32,147 nucleotides of DNA. Source: Candidatus Campbellbacteria bacterium GW2011_OD1_34_28. Its GTDB lineage: Bacteria > Patescibacteriota > Minisyncoccia > Phycocordibacterales > UBA12079. Every line of letters begins with the position of its first letter. The first letter of the stretch is position 1. The stretch is from assembly GCA_001029775.1 (NCBI GenBank), contig CP011215.1, positions 1-32,147 of the forward strand, read 5' to 3'. The notes beneath the pieces are model-generated. The model was given only the letters and a program-made list of their open reading frames with translations. It was not told the origin of the DNA and searched no databases. The translations under genes were made by a program, and so were the position numbers. This document shows, piece after piece, positions 22,555 through 30,299 of the stretch.

Positions 22555-24702
22555 TTATTTTCTTGCGTCAATAATTTCTTTTGCAACATTTTGAGGAACG
22601 ATAGCGTAGTTGCTAAATTCCATTGTTGATGATGCTCTACCTTCTGTCATAGATCTCAAAGCCGTTGTATATCCAAACATTTCTGACAAAGGAACCTTTG
22701 CGTTAACAACTTTCATTCCTTCTCCTCTGTCATCCATACTTTCAATTTGACCTCTCTTTGAACTTAGATTTCCAGTAATATCTCCCATAAATTGTTCTGG
22801 AGTAACTACTTCTACTTTCATTATCGGTTCCAACAAAACAGGTGTAGCTTTTCTAGCTGCTTCTTGGAAAGCCTGTGAAGCGGCGATCTTGAAGGCAATT
22901 TCTGACGAGTCCACATCGTGATAAGTACCGTCATACAAATCTGTAGAAACATCTACCATCTTGAATCCAGCTACTACTCCTCTGCTCATACCCTCTTTGA
23001 CACCTTTTTCAACAGCGGGAATAAATTCTTGTGGAATAACACCTCCTTTAATACTGTTTACGAATTCAAAACCTTCGGCTCTCTTAACATTTTTTGGAAG
23101 ACCTTTTATTTCTTCTTCTGTCAAAACATCCATTGGTTTGATTTTGATCTTTACGTGTCCATACTGACCTTTACCTCCTGATTGTTTTACATATTTTACT
23201 TCTGCATCAGATGGTTTTGTAACAGTTTCTCTATATGCTACTTGTGGTTTTCCAATATTTGCTTCTACTCCGAATTCTCTTTTCATTCTATCCACCAAAA
23301 TTTCTAGGTGAAGCTCTCCCATTCCTGAGATAATTGTTTCCATTGTTTCTTCATCTGAACTGACAACAAAAGTAGGATCTTCGTCTGACAATTTTTTCAA
23401 AGCAATACCCATTTTTTCTTGATCGGCTTTTGTCTTTGGTTCAATTCTTACAGAAACCACCGGTTTCATAAATTCAATTTTTTCCAAAATAATAGGTTTG
23501 CTTTCGTCACACAAAGTATCTGATGTTCTTGTTTCCTTCAATCCAACAGCGGCAGCAATTTCACCAGCATAAACTTTTTTCACTTCTTCTCTCTCGTTAG
23601 CATGCATTCTCAAGATTCTTCCCAGTCTTTCTTTCTTTTCTGTTGTAGAATTGTAAATATATGAACCAGATTCTACTGTTCCAGAATAAACACGAAAGAA
23701 TGTAAGTTGTCCTACGAACGGGTCTGTTTGCAATTTGAAAGCCAATGCTGAAAAAGGTTCTTCGTCTGATGCTTTTCTTTCAATTTCTGCATCAGTTTTA
23801 GGATCTATTCCCTTGATTGGGGGGATGTCCAAAGGAGACGGAAGATAATCTACAACGGCGTCCAAAACTTTTTGTACACCTTTGTTCTTCAAAGCAGAAC
23901 CTGTGAAGACAGGAATTACGTTCAAAGCAATAACTCCCTTTCTCAAAGTAGCTTTCAAAATATCCAATGAGATTTCTTTTCCTTCCAAATATTCGTTCAT
24001 CAATACTTCGTCGTTTTCAACAATTCTTTCAATCAATTCTCCTCTGTATTTTTCTGCATCGGCTTTCATATTTTCAGGGATCTCGTCTTCTCTCACATCG
24101 GTACCCATTTCTCCCTCAAAGTAATATGCTTTCATTGTCAAAAGATCTACCACTCCTTGGTGATTAGACTCTTCGCCAATTGGCAATTGCATTCTAATAG
24201 CCTTTTTTGTAAGTCTCCTCAAAATACTTTGGTATGATCTTTCAAAAGATGCTCCTGTTCTATCCAATTTGTTGATGAAACAAACTCTTGGTACTTTGTA
24301 TTTGTCAGCTTGTCTCCAAACTGTTTCTGATTGAGATTCCACTCCAGCAACACCGTCAAAAACAACCACTCCTCCGTCAAGAACTTTCAAAGATCTTTCT
24401 ACTTCGGCAGTAAAGTCCACGTGACCTGGTGTATCAATAATATTAAATCTGTGCTTTTTTGAAGCATCAGTTTTTGCATAAGTAGGAGTCCAAAAACATG
24501 TAGTAGCAGCAGAAGTAATTGTAATACCTCTTTCTCTTTCTTGTTCCATCCAGTCCATCACAGCAGCACCTTCGTGTACTTCACCAATTTTGTGTGACAC
24601 TCCTGTATAAAACAAAACTCTTTCTGATACAGTTGTTTTACCCGCATCAATGTGGGCAATAATTCCGATATTTCTAACTTTTTCTAGTGGGTAATCGCGC
24701 AT
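22555..24702 (-). CDS. fusA: elongation factor G
   Basis: EF-G drives translocation and, with RRF, ribosome recycling. The 715-residue sequence is complete: [12 protein letters not shown] (P loop), [10 protein letters not shown] (switch I), [16 protein letters not shown] (G3), NKLDRTGA (G4), then domain IV with the tip region [10 protein letters not shown] and domain V ending [11 protein letters not shown]. It belongs to the str group but here is separated from rpsG by three orphan genes (25009-27273) and has its own promoter at 24871-24899 and a terminator. The leader contains the long hairpin repeat at 24743-24829. No SD precedes the ATG. Confidence 0.98.
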   Translation of the reverse strand: MRDYPLEKVRNIGIIAHIDAGKTTVSERVLFYTGVSHKIGEVHEGAAVMDWMEQERERGITITSAATTCFWTPTYAKTDASKKHRFNIIDTPGHVDFTAEVERSLKVLDGGVVVFDGVAGVESQSETVWRQADKYKVPRVCFINKLDRTGASFERSYQSILRRLTKKAIRMQLPIGEESNHQGVVDLLTMKAYYFEGEMGTDVREDEIPENMKADAEKYRGELIERIVENDEVLMNEYLEGKEISLDILKATLRKGVIALNVIPVFTGSALKNKGVQKVLDAVVDYLPSPLDIPPIKGIDPKTDAEIERKASDEEPFSALAFKLQTDPFVGQLTFFRVYSGTVESGSYIYNSTTEKKERLGRILRMHANEREEVKKVYAGEIAAAVGLKETRTSDTLCDESKPIILEKIEFMKPVVSVRIEPKTKADQEKMGIALKKLSDEDPTFVVSSDEETMETIISGMGELHLEILVDRMKREFGVEANIGKPQVAYRETVTKPSDAEVKYVKQSGGKGQYGHVKIKIKPMDVLTEEEIKGLPKNVKRAEGFEFVNSIKGGVIPQEFIPAVEKGVKEGMSRGVVAGFKMVDVSTDLYDGTYHDVDSSEIAFKIAASQAFQEAARKATPVLLEPIMKVEVVTPEQFMGDITGNLSSKRGQIESMDDRGEGMKVVNAKVPLSEMFGYTTALRSMTEGRASSTMEFSNYAIVPQNVAKEIIDARK

Positions 24703-24742
24703 AAAATTGTAAATTTTAAATGATAAATTTTAAATTAAACAT

Positions 24743-24829
24743 CTCCGTCTTTGCGAGTGGTTTTTTTAGTGGAATTTTTAAAAACAAAGTTTTTAAAAAT
24801 TCCACTAAAAAAATCACGAAGCAATCCAG
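24743..24829. repeat. long hairpin with conserved repeat ends in the fusA leader
   Basis: The ends CTCCGTCTTTGCGAG and GAAGCAATCCAG are the same words seen in the 5S-region composite (4391-4557) and near 27421. Between them a 29-bp stem (24757-24785 with 24789-24817, one mismatch) has a three-base loop. The element lies in the 5' leader of fusA. Confidence 0.7.
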
Positions 24830-24870
24830 AAAAATAAAATAAAGTCATTAATGACTTTTTAATAGGCATT

Positions 24871-24899
24871 ATAATATACCAAAAGTCCCGCAAAAGCAA
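24871..24899 (-). promoter_or_regulatory. promoter of fusA
   Basis: On the minus strand, TTGCTT (24894-24899) and TATTAT (24871-24876, overlapping a TATAAT) are 17 bases apart. An inverted repeat AAGTCCC/GGGACTT overlaps the -35 region, possibly an operator or an upstream terminator stem. Confidence 0.5.
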
Positions 24900-24961
24900 T
24901 TCATAATTGATTTTGTGGGACTTAAATTTTAAATTTTTGAGTTTTTAATTTCTAAACAAAA

Positions 24962-25002
24962 AATCCCCACAAACCTTGCCGAAGCGAAAGTTTGTGGGGA
25001 TT
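24962..25002 (-). terminator. terminator of the 224-residue orphan
   Basis: AATCCCCACAAAC and GTTTGTGGGGATT close a 15-base loop; the minus strand ends in TTTTTTG. It starts seven bases after the stop at 25009. Confidence 0.8.
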
Positions 25003-25008
25003 CAGTTT

Positions 25009-25683
25009 TTAGTTTGTTTTTTTGGGACGACTCCAATAATTCTGGTTTATGTGGTCCCTCAAGCACAGGTCCGAACGTGGAATGCCATTCAAATCTGCGA
25101 CAAACGAAATAAACATTCCGAGAACTACCATGGTCTTTTCAAGACCATAGCGATCAACACACTTACGGTTCCTCGCATCCGTAGCAAATCGTCGTGCTTC
25201 ATCAATGTAACAAGGCTGTGAATTGGCCACCATATTGTCGTGAAAAATCCTTGCATGGTCACCTTGAAGTCCGTCGATGCCGGCAACAAGCTGTTCGACG
25301 ACGAGAAGATAAGGTTCATCCATTTCCGAGAAAGAAAACCTCTCACTGAATTCCTTTCCGAGGCTATTACCCAGCTCCAGAAGATAATGGAATCTCTGAA
25401 TTGTCTGCTCGAAAGGCTTTAAGTTAAGAAGTACCCCTTCTTTGCGAGATTTTCCTTCAATCTCCTGGACAAAATTATCAAACAACATTTCGCCGAAGTC
25501 CCGTTTGATCATGGACAGATATCGGCAGGCTTTGGCGAGATCCTCTCTGCCATTACACTTAGCCATAGACAGCTCATAGGCCGTCGTCGGACTCTTTGAA
25601 CTTCTGGCTATTTCTAACAATGCGGGATAATGCCCACAAATAGCCGACCGTGCTTCCAGTTCTTGCAAACTGAATTTTTCCAT
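25009..25683 (-). CDS. orphan protein of 224 residues
   Basis: I do not recognise this protein. It is predicted to be soluble and mostly helical (SLQELEARSAICGHYPALLEIA, KPFEQTIQRFHYLLELGNSL, EARRFATDARNRKCVDRYGLEK) and has a conserved-looking FISFVADLNGIPRSDLCLRDH near the end. The ATG at 25683 is chosen over the longer version because AGGGGG lies directly ahead and because the promoter at 25764-25792 would start the transcript close to or inside the longer reading. The G+C content is visibly higher than in fusA. It forms a single-gene unit with its own terminator. The promoter block is identical to that of the next orphan gene upstream. Confidence 0.75.
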   Translation of the reverse strand: MEKFSLQELEARSAICGHYPALLEIARSSKSPTTAYELSMAKCNGREDLAKACRYLSMIKRDFGEMLFDNFVQEIEGKSRKEGVLLNLKPFEQTIQRFHYLLELGNSLGKEFSERFSFSEMDEPYLLVVEQLVAGIDGLQGDHARIFHDNMVANSQPCYIDEARRFATDARNRKCVDRYGLEKTMVVLGMFISFVADLNGIPRSDLCLRDHINQNYWSRPKKTN

Positions 25684-25743
25684 AGCGTGGTCCCCCTTAA
25701 AAAATAAGGTTTTCGTATTTGAACGACTTTTTGCCGTCCTGTT

Positions 25744-25800
25744 AAGGTACAAATTACACAATTAATATACACATCTCGTCAAACAAAGTCAAGAAATTTT
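25744..25800 (-). promoter_or_regulatory. 57-bp duplicated promoter block, copy 1
   Basis: The block carries, on the minus strand, TTGACT (25787-25792), a 17-base spacer and TATATT (25764-25769). It is identical over 57 bases to 26559-26615, although the genes it drives are unrelated. Confidence 0.8.
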
Positions 25801-25827
25801 TCCTAGCAAAATTTCCCTAAACAAAAA

Positions 25828-25863
25828 ACAACCGATTTTTTCCGCAAGGAAAAAATCGGTTGA
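25828..25863 (-). terminator. terminator of the 201-residue orphan
   Basis: AACCGATTTTTTCC and GGAAAAAATCGGTT close a GCAA loop; the minus strand continues with TGTTTTTTG. Confidence 0.8.
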
Positions 25864-25881
25864 TAAGATTGAAAACAAAGC

Positions 25882-26487
25882 TTAGGATTTACGGACACCG
25901 AGGAAACGGCACCCATCACCCCAAACATAGCCAAACCAAACCAGACTCAGACTACGCCCACCAGCACCCTCGCGCAGAACCGCCACATCACTGTCACCGT
26001 CCAGCAGGCAGACAGAACCGAGGGCGATAATTGGGAATTCCCTCTGCAGATCTGGCTGGACAATACCCAGAGCAAGAAGTTCATGGATAATCCCCGGACG
26101 GTATCCAGCTTTGTCCATCTCGGCAATGACCTGTTCCGAAGTCATCTCTTTTCCGAAATGGAACAGGACGATTACTCGCTCTTTCGTTTTCGGGTTAGCG
26201 GGCTGAGGGAAATTACTGGAAGTAACATTGCTATTACTCCAATCATATTTTCCTTCCGTCACCAGCTCTTCTACCGTCTTGGTCTCGTCGACCGTGAACA
26301 AAATAGTGTCAAAAGGACGACGAAGCGTTAAGCCACAAACCTCTCGAAATTTATCGCGCTTAATCTGCGAGATATTTGCATCTCGCAAATCGGTGAGGAA
26401 CCCAGAACCGAGAATGCTTTGCATCTGCTCGGTTGGGGTTTCTTCGAAAAGTTGTATCAGTTTTCTCATCTGTTTCGGGGTTGCCAT
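25882..26487 (-). CDS. orphan protein of 201 residues with C-terminal FLGVRK motif
   Basis: The N-terminus (MATPKQMRKLIQLFEETPTEQMQSILGSGFLTDLRDA) is helical and the C-terminus ends in SLSLVWFGYVWGDGCRFLGVRKS. From memory, ends with a Trp/Phe-rich strand followed by FLavRk recur in hypothetical proteins of Patescibacteria; no biochemical role is known to me. The ATG at 26487 is chosen because AAAGGAGGACTTGCT precedes it. G+C content is distinctly higher than in neighbouring housekeeping genes. It is a single-gene unit: 57-bp promoter block upstream, terminator downstream. Confidence 0.75.
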   Translation of the reverse strand: MATPKQMRKLIQLFEETPTEQMQSILGSGFLTDLRDANISQIKRDKFREVCGLTLRRPFDTILFTVDETKTVEELVTEGKYDWSNSNVTSSNFPQPANPKTKERVIVLFHFGKEMTSEQVIAEMDKAGYRPGIIHELLALGIVQPDLQREFPIIALGSVCLLDGDSDVAVLREGAGGRSLSLVWFGYVWGDGCRFLGVRKS

Positions 26488-26558
26488 AGCAAGTCCTCCT
26501 TTTGCGGTCGTTTTCACGGCGCATTTTTTGTTTTGAGCAATTTAAATTGCTCTGTTGA

Positions 26559-26615
26559 AAGGTACAAATTACACAATTAATATACACATCTCGTCAAACA
26601 AAGTCAAGAAATTTT
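26559..26615 (-). promoter_or_regulatory. 57-bp duplicated promoter block, copy 2
   Basis: Same 57 bases as 25744-25800, with TTGACT at 26602-26607 and TATATT at 26579-26584, 17 bases apart. It lies about 70 bases ahead of the start at 26487. Confidence 0.8.
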
Positions 26616-26688
26616 GCAAGGCAAAATTTCTAGGTTTAAGGATTAAGGGGTAAGATGTAAGTAAATTGGCACAATTAACATAAACAAA

Positions 26689-26724
26689 AAGAAGCGCAAA
26701 TTTCTTCGGAAATTTGCGCTTCTT
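26689..26724 (-). terminator. terminator of the 180-residue orphan
   Basis: AAGAAGCGCAAATTT and AAATTTGCGCTTCTT close a six-base loop; the minus strand then has TTTTTGTTT. Confidence 0.85.
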
Positions 26725-26730
26725 ATTAAC

Positions 26731-27273
26731 TTACGCTCCCTCATCAGAGCAGGAGACATAGGGGTCATCGTGTTTAGCATAAGGATGTTGAAAACCATTA
26801 TCTTTTTTAACAACTATCTCTTTTTTATCTTCATTCAATTCAAGCGGGATACCCGCACGAAAAAGTTCCATCAAGACGATGTTTCTGGGGGACCTATGAA
26901 AATCACCTCCCGAAAGATAATTACGAAGACAGCGCAAATCATCATGAAGAATTATCCCAAACTGATTAAAACACCTTCCCCCAAAATGATTTATAAAAAT
27001 TTGAAATTTGGATAATGCTTGCCAAACAGAATTCAGCAAGTCGTCAGAAGAATAAATTTTAAATTCATCTTCATTCAGAAGTCTAATTATATATCCCTCG
27101 TTTTCATATTTTTGTCCCAACAACAAGATGAAGAAAAGACTATCTGTAAAAATTTCTTCACCAGTGTATCCCAACAGAAAGTTATTCGGGATATTCTCTT
27201 TCGCCAAAATTATACCCATTCTGTTAGAAGTTTTTACCGTGACAAGCTTGCCTGGTTTAATATCTTCTTTCAC
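26731..27273 (-). CDS. orphan protein of 180 residues
   Basis: I do not recognise this protein. The opening MKEDIKPGKLVTVKTSNRMGIILAKENI is beta-rich and could be a small barrel. The middle is helical (SVWQALSKFQIFINHFGGRCF) and is followed by HDDLRCLRNYLSGGDFHRSPRNIVLMELFRAGIPLEL. The start is taken as GTG at 27273, preceded by AAGGGGTGAAATA; a longer GTG start at 27312 would be almost leaderless from the promoter at 27327-27356. It is a single-gene unit with its own terminator. Member of the SD-bearing orphan class. Confidence 0.68.
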   Translation of the reverse strand: MKEDIKPGKLVTVKTSNRMGIILAKENIPNNFLLGYTGEEIFTDSLFFILLLGQKYENEGYIIRLLNEDEFKIYSSDDLLNSVWQALSKFQIFINHFGGRCFNQFGIILHDDLRCLRNYLSGGDFHRSPRNIVLMELFRAGIPLELNEDKKEIVVKKDNGFQHPYAKHDDPYVSCSDEGA

Positions 27274-27326
27274 TATTTCACCCCTTAGTTGAATTTGAAA
27301 GATCAAAGACACCTATTCCGTGATTG

Positions 27327-27356
27327 AATATAACAAAACTAAATGAAAGAAGTCAA
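27327..27356 (-). promoter_or_regulatory. promoter of the 180-residue orphan
   Basis: On the minus strand, TTGACT (27351-27356) and TATATT (27327-27332) are 18 bases apart. Confidence 0.65.
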
Positions 27357-27420
27357 ACTAATTGAATAATTAAATAATTAGATAAAAAAAATAATCTTAA
27401 AATTCTTTTAATAATAAATT

Positions 27421-27511
27421 CTGGATTGCTTCGAAAATTATTTTCCGAGCGCTTTGCTCCCCAAGGAAAGACCTCCGTCAAGATGAAGTTTTGCTTTAGC
27501 AAAACTTCATC
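27421..27511. repeat. partial repeat end plus 14-bp hairpin downstream of rpsG
   Basis: CTGGATTGCTTCG, the same end word as in the fusA-leader repeat, is followed by CTCCGTCA. Further on, GATGAAGTTTTGCT pairs perfectly with AGCAAAACTTCATC (27482-27495, 27498-27511). Confidence 0.55.
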
Positions 27512-27535
27512 ACTTATTACTTACACCTTATTACT

Positions 27536-27590
27536 CGCATGGTAAAAATAAAAAAACGCCTTTCGGCGTTTTTTTTATTTTTACCATGCG
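27536..27590 (-). terminator. rpsG terminator whose stem contains the rpsG stop codon
   Basis: About 25 bp of near-perfect stem (CGCATGGTAAAAATA... with its complement, loop TTTC) carries the GGCG core and T run of an intrinsic terminator. The upstream arm on the minus strand is the last Trp codon and stop codon of rpsG; the other arm is their inverted copy. Confidence 0.85.
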
Positions 27591-28048
27591 AAGTGTGCAA
27601 AAGCTTTATTAGCATCCGCCATCTTATGAACATTCTCTTTCTTCTTGATGACCTCACCTTCATTTTTACTTGCGTCCAACAATTCTTTTGCAAGTCTTTC
27701 ACTCATTGGAGAACCTTTCTTTGATCTTGATGCGTCAATCAACCATCTCATTGCAAGAGCCATTCTTCTATTAGCTGGCACTTCGATAGGAACCTGATAG
27801 TTAGCACCTCCGATTCTTCTTGATTTAACTTCCATCAAAGGTCCTGAGTTTTTTATTGCTCCGTTGAAAACTTCCATTGGATCACCTTTTGTTTTTTCTT
27901 TTATATTTTCCAAAGCATCATAAACAACCTTTCTGGCAGTACTCTTTTTGCCGTCGTGCATAATATAATTTATAAATCTCTCCAAAACGATTGAATTATA
28001 AACTCTATCTGGTTGAATATTTCTTTTGTCTTTAATTGGTCTTCTCAT
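27581..28048 (-). CDS. rpsG: 30S ribosomal protein S7
   Basis: S7 nucleates assembly of the 16S 3' domain and contacts tRNA at the E site. The 155-residue protein has VYNSIVLERFINYIMHDGKKSTA, KGDPMEVFNGAIKNSGPLMEVKSRRIGGANYQVPIEV and the end KMADANKAFAHFAW. The ATG has no SD and follows a stutter of ACTAAAA words. It is 36 bases downstream of rpsL, forming an rpsL-rpsG pair. fusA does not follow directly; three orphan genes intervene. Confidence 0.97.
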   Translation of the reverse strand: MRRPIKDKRNIQPDRVYNSIVLERFINYIMHDGKKSTARKVVYDALENIKEKTKGDPMEVFNGAIKNSGPLMEVKSRRIGGANYQVPIEVPANRRMALAMRWLIDASRSKKGSPMSERLAKELLDASKNEGEVIKKKENVHKMADANKAFAHFAW

Positions 28049-28084
28049 TTTTAGTTTTTAGTTTTTAGCAACTAGTTTTTAGAA

Positions 28085-28495
28085 TTAAGCTTTTGGTCTC
28101 TTTGTTCCATAACGACTTCTTCCCTTTCTTCTCTTGTCTACTCCCGAGGTATCAATCTTTCCTCTAACGATTGTATATCTAATACCAACGTCTTTTACTC
28201 TACCTCCTCTAAGCAAAACAACTGAGTGTTCTTGCAAATTGTGTCCCATACCTGGGATGTAAGCAGTTACTTCCAATCCGTTTGTTAGACGCACTCTGGC
28301 AATCTTTCTAATAGCAGAGTTTGGCTTTTTAGGAGTCTTTGTTGTAACTTTTGTACAAACACCTCTTTTAAAAGGAGCTGGGTAATAGTTTGGCTTGTTT
28401 TTTTCATTATTAAAACCACGACGAAGAGCGATAGCTTTTGGCTTCTTTACAACTTTTTTTCTGTTTTTCTTAACAAGCTGATTAACTGTTGACAT
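28085..28495 (-). CDS. rpsL: 30S ribosomal protein S12
   Basis: S12 sits at the decoding centre and controls accuracy. The 136-residue sequence contains [21 protein letters not shown] with the lysine altered in streptomycin resistance of other bacteria, and [24 protein letters not shown]. The N-terminal KALRRGFNN-type segment is slightly divergent ([31 protein letters not shown]). There is no SD. It is the first gene of the shortened str operon. Confidence 0.97.
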   Translation of the reverse strand: MSTVNQLVKKNRKKVVKKPKAIALRRGFNNEKNKPNYYPAPFKRGVCTKVTTKTPKKPNSAIRKIARVRLTNGLEVTAYIPGMGHNLQEHSVVLLRGGRVKDVGIRYTIVRGKIDTSGVDKRRKGRSRYGTKRPKA

Positions 28496-28567
28496 ATTTT
28501 AAATTAAAATTATTTCAAGTGGATATAAATCTACTATATTATTGAATAAAATGCAAATTTATACTTA

Positions 28568-29173
28568 CTAAAAGTTTAAACCAGTTAGTAAATAGAAAAT
28601 TGCCCCAACTATTGGAGTAACAAATTTCCATAAAAAGAATATAAATACTAGCAAAATCCAAAACCAATGAGTTTCTAGAAAATATTTAACCCCTCTCAAC
28701 TGATATGGCAAAATTCCAAAAAGAACTTTTGAACCGTCTAACGGAGGAATAGGTATCATATTGAAAACACCCAAAATTATGTTGATCAAAACAATCAATC
28801 CTGCCGCTGGAATAAGACTATCTGAAAAAACATCAAATCTGATCAAAAGACCGAATACTGTTGCAACGAAAAAGTTGGACAGCGGACCAGCAAAAGCAAC
28901 TAGCGGTTCGGCATAACGAGCATTTTTAAGGTTGTAAGGATTATAAGGGACTGGTTTTGCCCAACCAAAAATAAACCCTGTTGTTATAAAAGCAATAGTA
29001 GGAACAACAATAGAACCCATCATATCTAGATGTTTAAGGGGGTTTAATGTAAGTCTTCTGGCAAGCTTTGCTGTAGAGTCACCAAAAGCATAAGCCATAT
29101 ATCCGTGTGATACTTCGTGTATCACAACAGACATTATTAGTATTATTATTGAGAAAATAAAATCTAATTCCAT
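28568..29173 (-). CDS. M50-family site-2-protease-like membrane metalloprotease
   Basis: A 201-residue integral membrane zinc protease of the S2P type that cleaves substrates within the membrane. HEVSH (residues 18-22) is the HExxH zinc motif, and NMIPIPPLDGSKVL, about residues 138-151, supplies the third-ligand motif. Four to five further hydrophobic segments are visible. It lacks a PDZ domain, so it resembles the short 'non-standard' M50 group rather than RseP. It lies upstream of rpsL on the same strand with a gap of about 70 bases, and is divergent from rpmB. Substrate unknown. Confidence 0.85.
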   Translation of the reverse strand: MELDFIFSIIILIMSVVIHEVSHGYMAYAFGDSTAKLARRLTLNPLKHLDMMGSIVVPTIAFITTGFIFGWAKPVPYNPYNLKNARYAEPLVAFAGPLSNFFVATVFGLLIRFDVFSDSLIPAAGLIVLINIILGVFNMIPIPPLDGSKVLFGILPYQLRGVKYFLETHWFWILLVFIFFLWKFVTPIVGAIFYLLTGLNF

Positions 29174-29203
29174 AAAAAAGTTTAATTTATTAAAATACTT
29201 ACT

Positions 29204-29232
29204 TGCTAAATATTAAAACTAATGATAACATA
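29204..29232 (+). promoter_or_regulatory. promoter of rpmB
   Basis: TTGCTA (29204-29209) and TAACAT (29227-29232) are 17 bases apart, only ten bases ahead of the ATG, so the leader would be absent or a few bases long. Confidence 0.45.
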
Positions 29233-29242
29233 ACCCACAATT

Positions 29243-29488
29243 ATGGCAAAAGAATGTCCAATCACAAAAAAGAGTTCCAAAGTTGCTGGCGGATACAGCA
29301 ACCGTGTTCGTGCTACAAAATTTAACCCAACAGGAAACAAAAGAAAGAAAGCAAATTTGCAAAAGAAAAAAGTATTCATTCCAGAATTAGGAAAAAGCAT
29401 GAAGCTGACACTTTCTACAAAAGGTATCAAAACAATCAATAAAAACGGAGCATACGACACACTAAAGAAAGCAGGAATAATCAAATAA
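29243..29488 (+). CDS. rpmB: 50S ribosomal protein L28
   Basis: L28 is a small late-assembly protein of the large subunit. The 81-residue sequence MAKECPITKKSSKVAGGYSN... RVRATKFNPTGNKRKKANLQKKKVFIPELGKSMKLTLSTKGIKTINKNG matches the family end to end. The first cysteine is retained, but the usual zinc-type CxxC pairs are absent, as in many L28 proteins. There is no SD and almost no leader. It is monocistronic and ends in a perfect terminator at 29493-29520. Confidence 0.95.
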   Translation: MAKECPITKKSSKVAGGYSNRVRATKFNPTGNKRKKANLQKKKVFIPELGKSMKLTLSTKGIKTINKNGAYDTLKKAGIIK

Positions 29489-29492
29489 AACA

Positions 29493-29523
29493 AAAAATCT
29501 CGATGTACATCGAGATTTTTTAT
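29493..29523 (+). terminator. terminator of rpmB
   Basis: AAAAATCTCGATGT and ACATCGAGATTTTT form a perfect palindrome followed by more Ts. Confidence 0.85.
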
Positions 29524-29535
29524 TTCCGACATCTA

Positions 29536-29564
29536 TTGACAAAATAGAAAAATATTATTATTAT
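29536..29564 (+). promoter_or_regulatory. promoter of the 99-residue orphan
   Basis: Consensus TTGACA (29536-29541) and TATTAT (29559-29564) are 17 bases apart. Confidence 0.75.
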
Positions 29565-29612
29565 TTTGCACAGAAATTAACATAAATATCTTTCATCATA
29601 AAGGAGGATCCC

Positions 29613-29912
29613 ATGACCAAAAAGTGGTTGAACACATCAAGAGAAGACGGGTTCTGTCATCTCACTCTAAGAGCGTGGCTGGTAAAAAAACCCGGGTGCG
29701 GAACATTCTTCCGTATTGCGGTCGCCATCAAGGAGGAGATGACCGTCAACACCGCAGTAAAAACAGCGGAAAAGTTCATCTCCGAATATTTGCAAGAGCG
29801 AGGTCTCGTAACTGCCCGCAAAAAAATACGGATTGATTTGACGGCAGAAACAACGATCTTCCCTCGAAAGAAAAAGCTATTTGTGACACCCAACGGGTGT
29901 TACACACAGTGA
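29613..29912 (+). CDS. small basic orphan protein of 99 residues
   Basis: The protein begins MTKKWLNTSREDGFCHLTLRAWLVKKPGCGTFF and continues with a helix (TVNTAVKTAEKFISEYLQERGLV) and a basic beta-rich end (RKKIRIDLTAETTIFPRKKKLFVTPNG). It has three cysteines without a clear metal motif. AAAGGAGGATCCC precedes the ATG; a consensus promoter and a terminator (29920-29951) make it a complete single-gene unit. No family recognised. Confidence 0.7.
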   Translation: MTKKWLNTSREDGFCHLTLRAWLVKKPGCGTFFRIAVAIKEEMTVNTAVKTAEKFISEYLQERGLVTARKKIRIDLTAETTIFPRKKKLFVTPNGCYTQ

Positions 29913-29919
29913 AAGAAAC

Positions 29920-29951
29920 GCGCCGAGCTTTTGTTCGGCGCATTTTATTTT
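29920..29951 (+). terminator. terminator of the 99-residue orphan
   Basis: GCGCCGA and TCGGCGC close an eight-base loop and are followed by ATTTTATTTT. Confidence 0.8.
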
Positions 29952-29953
29952 AC

Positions 29954-29983
29954 TTGCTATTTCTTTAAATGTATTTATATAAT
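29954..29983 (+). promoter_or_regulatory. promoter of the 56-residue Cys protein
   Basis: TTGCTA (29954-29959) and consensus TATAAT (29978-29983) are 18 bases apart. Confidence 0.6.
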
Positions 29984-30024
29984 TAAAAAAGAAGTTCATA
30001 TAAACCTCAGACGGAGGAAGCGGG

Positions 30025-30195
30025 ATGAAAGAAGGAGTTACAACATCAAGAATTGCTGTGGGGAAAAAGCGAGACAAAAATTATTTCAATTCATGTGCAG
30101 AAAACGAGCCTCGGCTTGACCTGTGCAAAAACTGCACACTACTGGACGAATGTCCTGTCAGAAAAGCAGCCCTTCAAGTAAAATCACGCAATTGA
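30025..30195 (+). CDS. small four-cysteine protein (56 residues)
   Basis: A short ORF beginning M-K-E-G-V-T-T-S-R-I and ending V-K-S-R-N. Its cysteines are spaced C-x9-C-x2-C-x5-C (S-C-A-E, L-C-K-N-C-T, E-C-P-V), a pattern suited to zinc or an iron-sulphur cluster. The start is supported by ACGGAGGAAGCGGG just ahead, the gene by a TATAAT promoter and a 17-bp terminator stem beginning three bases after the stop. It is too short for many gene callers. No family is recognised; it belongs to the SD-bearing orphan class. Confidence 0.65.
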   Translation: MKEGVTTSRIAVGKKRDKNYFNSCAENEPRLDLCKNCTLLDECPVRKAALQVKSRN

Positions 30196-30197
30196 AC

Positions 30198-30240
30198 AAA
30201 GGCGTACTTGGAAACCTCAGTTTCCAAGTACGCCTTTTAC
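30198..30240 (+). terminator. terminator of the 56-residue Cys protein
   Basis: AAAGGCGTACTTGGAAA and its perfect complement close a six-base loop, followed by TTTTAC. Confidence 0.85.
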
Positions 30241-30299
30241 TTACTGCTTTATACTCGCTACTTGTTACTTGCTACTTGCTACTCGATACTTGGTACTCC
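30239..30299. repeat. ACTTGCT stutter at the end of the ComEC-like gene
   Basis: Words such as TTACTTGC, CTACTTGC and CTACTCG repeat with a 7-10 base period. On the minus strand they provide the last residues (QVSSSK) and the stop codon of the gene at 30272. Confidence 0.65.

Noticed and set aside
29206-29532. Minus-strand ORF of 108 codons opposite rpmB
   Set aside because: It is the antisense shadow of rpmB, which matches ribosomal protein L28 along its whole length.
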